Shown here piece by piece: positions 60,750 through 64,000 of a DNA stretch of 64,000 nt; within the stretch, counting starts at the first letter, position 1; each line of letters begins with the position of its first letter. Both the position numbers and the translations under genes were made by a program. The DNA is taken from NCBI GenBank assembly GCA_030681795.1, contig JAUXRG010000063.1, positions 116,530 through 180,529 on the forward strand. Reading direction: 5' to 3'. The notes under the pieces were generated by a model. The model was not told the DNA's origin. It saw only the letters and a list, made by a program, of their open reading frames with translations, and did not search any database. This DNA is from Rubrivivax sp. (lineage in GTDB: Bacteria; Pseudomonadota; Gammaproteobacteria; Burkholderiales; Burkholderiaceae_C).

Positions 60750-61768
60750 ACCCGACACTTACCGCTGCGCTTCGTCGTCGCCTTGCGCTGCAACTCATGA
60801 CGGGCAGAGCCTTCCAGATAAAGACGCCGGCCACTGTTGAATACCTCAAGGCGACCCACAACTGGCTGTCGATGGGCGTGCAGGGAGGATATGTTCATGC
60901 ACGGTCTCGTACCGGAAAAACGTTCGGCACGCGCTGGGTCTTGGGCTCTCTACCCGTACTGCTTGATTGCGCGATTCCCTACTTAGAGATTCCCTTACGC
61001 GACCAAGTCTACGATTCAGAGCGGGCCTTTTTCCAGTTCATGCTGCAATGTGCGTGTCATCCACTTTATGCAAAGGGCAGTTCGGGCGATAAGCGTGACC
61101 GCTTGAGTCGCTGGTTGCTCGCGCGGGCACGTCGTTCACGAATCGGAACGGTAGTGCTCGTCATTGATGAGGCGCAACTCCTGAGCGACCATCACTTCCA
61201 GTGGCTGCTTGATATTTCGAACGAAATCGAGGCCGGAGGATATCGACTTTTTTGCCTTCTTGTCGGACAGGAACCACTTCACGCGCGCGCACAAAACATG
61301 ACTCGATACGCAGAGTTCGAGCCTATCGTAGCGAGATTTCTGATTTGCCATCATGAACTCTCCGCTATGCGAACTGAGCAAGATCTGTCGATGTGCTTGG
61401 AGCAGTTTGACCGCACGCTTTACCCTGTCGAGTCAGGTAAAACATTTGTCGAAAACTTTGTGCCAGAGGCGTGGGCACAAGACTTCCGCTTGGCTTCCTG
61501 CGCGCCGGCCTTTTTTTCGGCATTTCGTTCGCAGGCCCCCGTCGAAAAGGATGCACAGGAGTTGGATATTCCGATGGCCTACCTTGTTATGGCCTTGCTT
61601 CAGTTCCTCAATGCTGTTGCCGGGTTCGATTCCCCGACAGCGTTAGTACCTCAGGATACCGCTCGCAGAGCAGTCGAGAACACTAACTACCATCTGTTCA
61701 TGAATGCTCGTGCGGCGCAGGCAGATTCGGTTGGCGAGTCGTCATCCGCAGCACGACGCCGGCGATGA
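60734..61768 (+). CDS. tnsC: TnsC/TniB-type AAA+ transposition regulator
   Basis: 344 residues. The Walker A-like loop is HARSRTGKT (Lys62), which has Ala where the P-loop's first Gly is expected; Walker B is VVLVIDEAQLL (Asp145-Glu146). Then come LDISNEIEAGGYRLFCLLVGQ (sensor 1 region) and RYAEFEPIVARFL. It would form ATP-dependent filaments on target DNA chosen by TniQ and activate TnsB. Start overlaps tnsB by 16 bp and the stop overlaps tniQ by 4 bp. Confidence 0.83.
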   Translation: MANPLDPTLTAALRRRLALQLMTGRAFQIKTPATVEYLKATHNWLSMGVQGGYVHARSRTGKTFGTRWVLGSLPVLLDCAIPYLEIPLRDQVYDSERAFFQFMLQCACHPLYAKGSSGDKRDRLSRWLLARARRSRIGTVVLVIDEAQLLSDHHFQWLLDISNEIEAGGYRLFCLLVGQEPLHARAQNMTRYAEFEPIVARFLICHHELSAMRTEQDLSMCLEQFDRTLYPVESGKTFVENFVPEAWAQDFRLASCAPAFFSAFRSQAPVEKDAQELDIPMAYLVMALLQFLNAVAGFDSPTALVPQDTARRAVENTNYHLFMNARAAQADSVGESSSAARRRR

Positions 61769-63768
61769 TGAACGGATCCTTCACTTGGCCGGCAGGACAC
61801 TTGAGGCGGTTTGAATCTGTCAGTTCCGTTGGCGCATGGTTCTGCTACTTTAACGCCGTCGGACCGCGCGACTTCGGGTCGTTGCTGGCGCAGTATTGTT
61901 CGGCTGCATCTTATTCTGGGGTCACTACAGTAGACCGTCCCGGATTTAGCGGAGCAGGATTGGCGAAGCGGCTCGGTGAGGACGCAAGAATTGTTGAGTC
62001 GTTAGGTTGTGCGAGGCTACTTGCCGCCTGGGATACACCTGATATCAGGCTCTTCGGTCACCAGAATGCATTTTCAGAGCGTGACGCAGTGATACTGCCA
62101 TTTCGGCCTACGTTTGATCTACTGCGCGTATGCACTACCTGCATGAGGCTCCGGTTTCACAGTTATCTGCATCAGATCGAGGACTTCGCCGAGTGCCCCT
62201 TCCATAGAGACGTCACTTTGCAGTACTACCGTGACTTAACGATGCAACCTCCGAGGCTAAATCGGCTCGTCGGAACAGATTCAAGATATGTCAAGGTCCT
62301 TCATAACCAGTGGTTTGATTCGTCTTCAGTGTTGGACTGGCACACCTTGCGAGACCGCGACCCATTCGGTCAGGCGCAATGCAATAGGCTGATCGCTAGC
62401 CTGAGTAAACGATTCGCGAGGTTGCGCAGAAGCGCTGAGCAGGCAGGGGAGGATCAGGCGCCCCAGATGCTGGTTGTAGGTCCAAACACCAACGCACTAA
62501 TTTGGCAGTCCTTGGCTGTCGCCCGTATTCCGGCCTCGCGTCGGCCTGCGCAGGGGTCGAATGACTGGTCAGCCAAGCCCGCGGTCTGGGAAATCAGTGC
62601 TAGCCGAGAAGAAGCCAGAGCAGTTTGCCTGTTAAGGCCAGTAGACTTTGCGCAGCTGCAGTTGCTGCGAAACGCATACTGCAACATCGCTGGAATAGAT
62701 CCGCCGTGGAGAACCTGTCGCAAGTCGATCGTAGAGCTTGAGTACCCAGTCGAAGCAAAGCCTTTCGCGGATGAATATGAACTCACGCTACGCTTCTTAT
62801 TCAGAGATATCATGCGCGCTTTGGATATGGATGACTTAGCTAGACCAGCACTCGACTACAGTCAACTCGATACCGCGTACGCCAGCCTGTCGAGTTTGAT
62901 AAGATTTACTGCGCGGATGAAGTGGGCTTGCTTCTGGAATTTTGATTCCCATGTCTATGCGCAAACTCGCACCGAGTATGCAACTTCTGCGATCACCGCG
63001 CTCAAGGCGGAACATCTGGACGGGCTCATGCTCGAAATATCGACCTCAGAGGAGGCCGTCAATGAACGGGGCGGATCGCGCGTTCCAATATCTCCGTTCG
63101 GGTTCGCTGCTTCAGAGTTTGGGTACCTGGATAATCCCTTCACGAGATTTGTTCTTAAGGCGCCGATTGGCGGGCTTGGTGCACTGCTCGATATATTTCT
63201 ACTGGAGGAGGTGAAGTTTGTTAAGAGGCTTATTCAACATGTAGAAAGACTTCGATGTGAACTTGAAATGGCTAGCGTGGAGAGCGCTTCACGTGTATTT
63301 CAAGCAGTCGTTCGGATGAGTCGCAGCACGGTGGCGATAAGCCGCGCGGGTGATCGGCTTCTGGTCTGCGTCTTGCCGCCCGGCCGATGTCAGTGGTCGG
63401 CTGCTTTCCAGCAGCGGACCCCCCGCCGCGACTTGCTGACCGAACGACCCTGCACGACGCCAGAATCCTCGGTGAAGGTAGCCGCCGACGAACTCCAGCG
63501 CAAGCTGGACGCAGCGCATGCGCGGGAGTTGCAGTTCCAGACCCACCTCGCCACTGCCACGGCCGACCTCGCCCAAGAGCGTACTTTGCAACATGATGCT
63601 CAGCGAGCTGCGGCCCAGACGCAGGAGGCCGATGCCCGTGCCGCCCGCGAACAAGTCGCCACGTTGCAGCAGGCGCTTGAACGCTTGACGGCGCTGTTGG
63701 CAGCCAACGCATCATCGCCAGCCATGCCGGCCGTGCGACGCAAGCGCTCGGTTCCGGCGGCTTCTTGA
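61765..63768 (+). CDS. tniQ: TniQ/TnsD-like target selector with unusual coiled-coil tail
   Basis: 667 residues. A zinc site CTTC-x17-CPFH (Cys123, Cys126, Cys144, His147) in LLRVCTTCMRLRFHSYLHQ matches the TniQ family, as does its position as fourth gene. The middle (about 150-510) is divergent and could hold the DNA-binding part. From about residue 512 the composition jumps to high GC: first a stretch containing a 26-bp hairpin, then about 100 residues of Ala/Gln/Glu-rich coiled coil (QRKLDAAHARELQFQTHLATATADL and on) ending in RRKRSVPAAS, like the tail of KfrA-type plasmid DNA-binding proteins. The tail may be a chance fusion across an insertion or deletion point. Confidence 0.7.
   Translation: MMNGSFTWPAGHLRRFESVSSVGAWFCYFNAVGPRDFGSLLAQYCSAASYSGVTTVDRPGFSGAGLAKRLGEDARIVESLGCARLLAAWDTPDIRLFGHQNAFSERDAVILPFRPTFDLLRVCTTCMRLRFHSYLHQIEDFAECPFHRDVTLQYYRDLTMQPPRLNRLVGTDSRYVKVLHNQWFDSSSVLDWHTLRDRDPFGQAQCNRLIASLSKRFARLRRSAEQAGEDQAPQMLVVGPNTNALIWQSLAVARIPASRRPAQGSNDWSAKPAVWEISASREEARAVCLLRPVDFAQLQLLRNAYCNIAGIDPPWRTCRKSIVELEYPVEAKPFADEYELTLRFLFRDIMRALDMDDLARPALDYSQLDTAYASLSSLIRFTARMKWACFWNFDSHVYAQTRTEYATSAITALKAEHLDGLMLEISTSEEAVNERGGSRVPISPFGFAASEFGYLDNPFTRFVLKAPIGGLGALLDIFLLEEVKFVKRLIQHVERLRCELEMASVESASRVFQAVVRMSRSTVAISRAGDRLLVCVLPPGRCQWSAAFQQRTPRRDLLTERPCTTPESSVKVAADELQRKLDAAHARELQFQTHLATATADLAQERTLQHDAQRAAAQTQEADARAAREQVATLQQALERLTALLAANASSPAMPAVRRKRSVPAAS
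63395..63420. repeat. Hairpin repeat at GC shift inside tniQ frame
   Basis: GGTCGGCTGCT-TTCC-AGCAGCGGACC: 11-bp arms with one G-G mismatch and a 4-nt loop. It sits where the base composition changes from element-like to host-like, and is the sort of structure found in dispersed non-coding repeats rather than in coding DNA. Confidence 0.65.
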
Positions 63769-64000
63769 GACTGAAAGCGCGGTCACCTCTCGGCGGCTTC
63801 GGTGCGCCAGAGCGAAAAACTCGGGTGCCGATCAGCGGTCGTTCGTGTGGGGCGGCAATCGACCCCGAGCGGTCGGTCGCCTCGATCGATTCGTAGCCAC
63901 GAAGCAGACGTTCAGGGGACAGCAGTCCAACACTTCGCGAGCGCCGACGTCGGTCCAGAGCGCTGGCACGGCCGGCCTGAGCGCGGCAACCGAGTCGCTC
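63769..64000. other. Non-coding tail of window with repeat-like motifs
   Basis: 232 bp with no gene that I can support. It contains GGTCGTTCG (63837-63845), an inverted copy of CGAACGACC at 63441-63449, and AAGCAGACGTTC (63902-63913), a near copy of AAGCAGTCGTTC at 63302-63313. These resemble dispersed intergenic repeats. It may lie inside the transposon or beyond a broken end. Confidence 0.4.

Larger units (their letters stand above)
57500..64000 (+). mobile_element. Tn7-like transposon core (partial; far end outside window)
   Basis: Four overlapping plus-strand genes encode a TnsA-like protein, a DDE transposase (TnsB), an AAA regulator (TnsC) and a TniQ/TnsD-type target selector, the Tn7 order. 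Base composition is visibly more AT-rich than the flanking genes from about 57.5 to 63.3 kb. The proximal end must lie in 57500-58087; candidates beginning with TGT are at 57558 and 57695. The distal end and cargo are not in the window, so target-site duplications cannot be checked. In Tn7 the tnsA side abuts the attachment gene, which would make the WYL regulator gene the analogous neighbour here. Confidence 0.8.

Overview
This is a high-GC proteobacterial chromosome segment. The housekeeping block at 42.7-54.7 kb (clpS-clpA, mtfA, lpxH, ppiB, ppiA, cysS, an AlkA-like glycosylase, accA, tilS, lysC, tRNA-Ser(GCU)) is the kind of gene order found in Burkholderiales (Betaproteobacteria). GC-rich codon use and pervasive 4-bp start/stop overlaps fit that. 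No species is assigned. Product names come from reading motifs and lengths, not from a database search.

Layout. (1) 1-9 kb, minus strand: a partial lipoprotein, an alpha/beta hydrolase, then an operon of acetyl-CoA synthetase, 2-oxoacid dehydrogenase E1 alpha, E1 beta, lipoyl E2 and an acyl carrier protein, and upstream of it a phosphoketolase. Together these make and use acetyl-CoA and acetyl phosphate. (2) 9-14 kb: a P-type cation ATPase, a Ca2+/cation antiporter and a tandem UspA stress protein. (3) 14.2-21.6 kb: a ten-gene Mrp-type cation/proton antiporter operon with three antiporter-like subunits and no full-length MrpA. Two usp gene remnants lie on either side of blocks (2, UspA) and (3), on the opposite strand. 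(4) 22-28 kb: a three-gene ABC export system, a Spy/CpxP-like periplasmic protein and a divergent OmpR/EnvZ-type two-component system. (5) 28-42.6 kb: a sulfur-centred region with rhodanese, sulfide:quinone-reductase-like flavoprotein, DsrE-like protein, ArsR-rhodanese regulator with a clear palindromic operator, cysteine desulfurase, a TtrA/TtrB-like molybdoenzyme pair, a His-rich DMT transporter, and an mdeR-mdeA-mdeB set for methionine degradation to methanethiol and 2-oxobutyrate. (6) 42.7-57.5 kb: the housekeeping block, then formate-THF ligase and a WYL regulator.

(7) 57.5-64 kb: sharply lower GC and a four-gene, translationally coupled operon that reads as the core of a Tn7-like transposon (TnsA-like, TnsB, TnsC, TniQ). 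The TnsA-like protein keeps the fold pattern but appears to have lost all three catalytic residues. The TniQ reading frame runs into a GC-rich coiled-coil tail that looks like foreign sequence. The element continues past the window end, so its cargo and far end are not seen. This is the most unusual part of the window.
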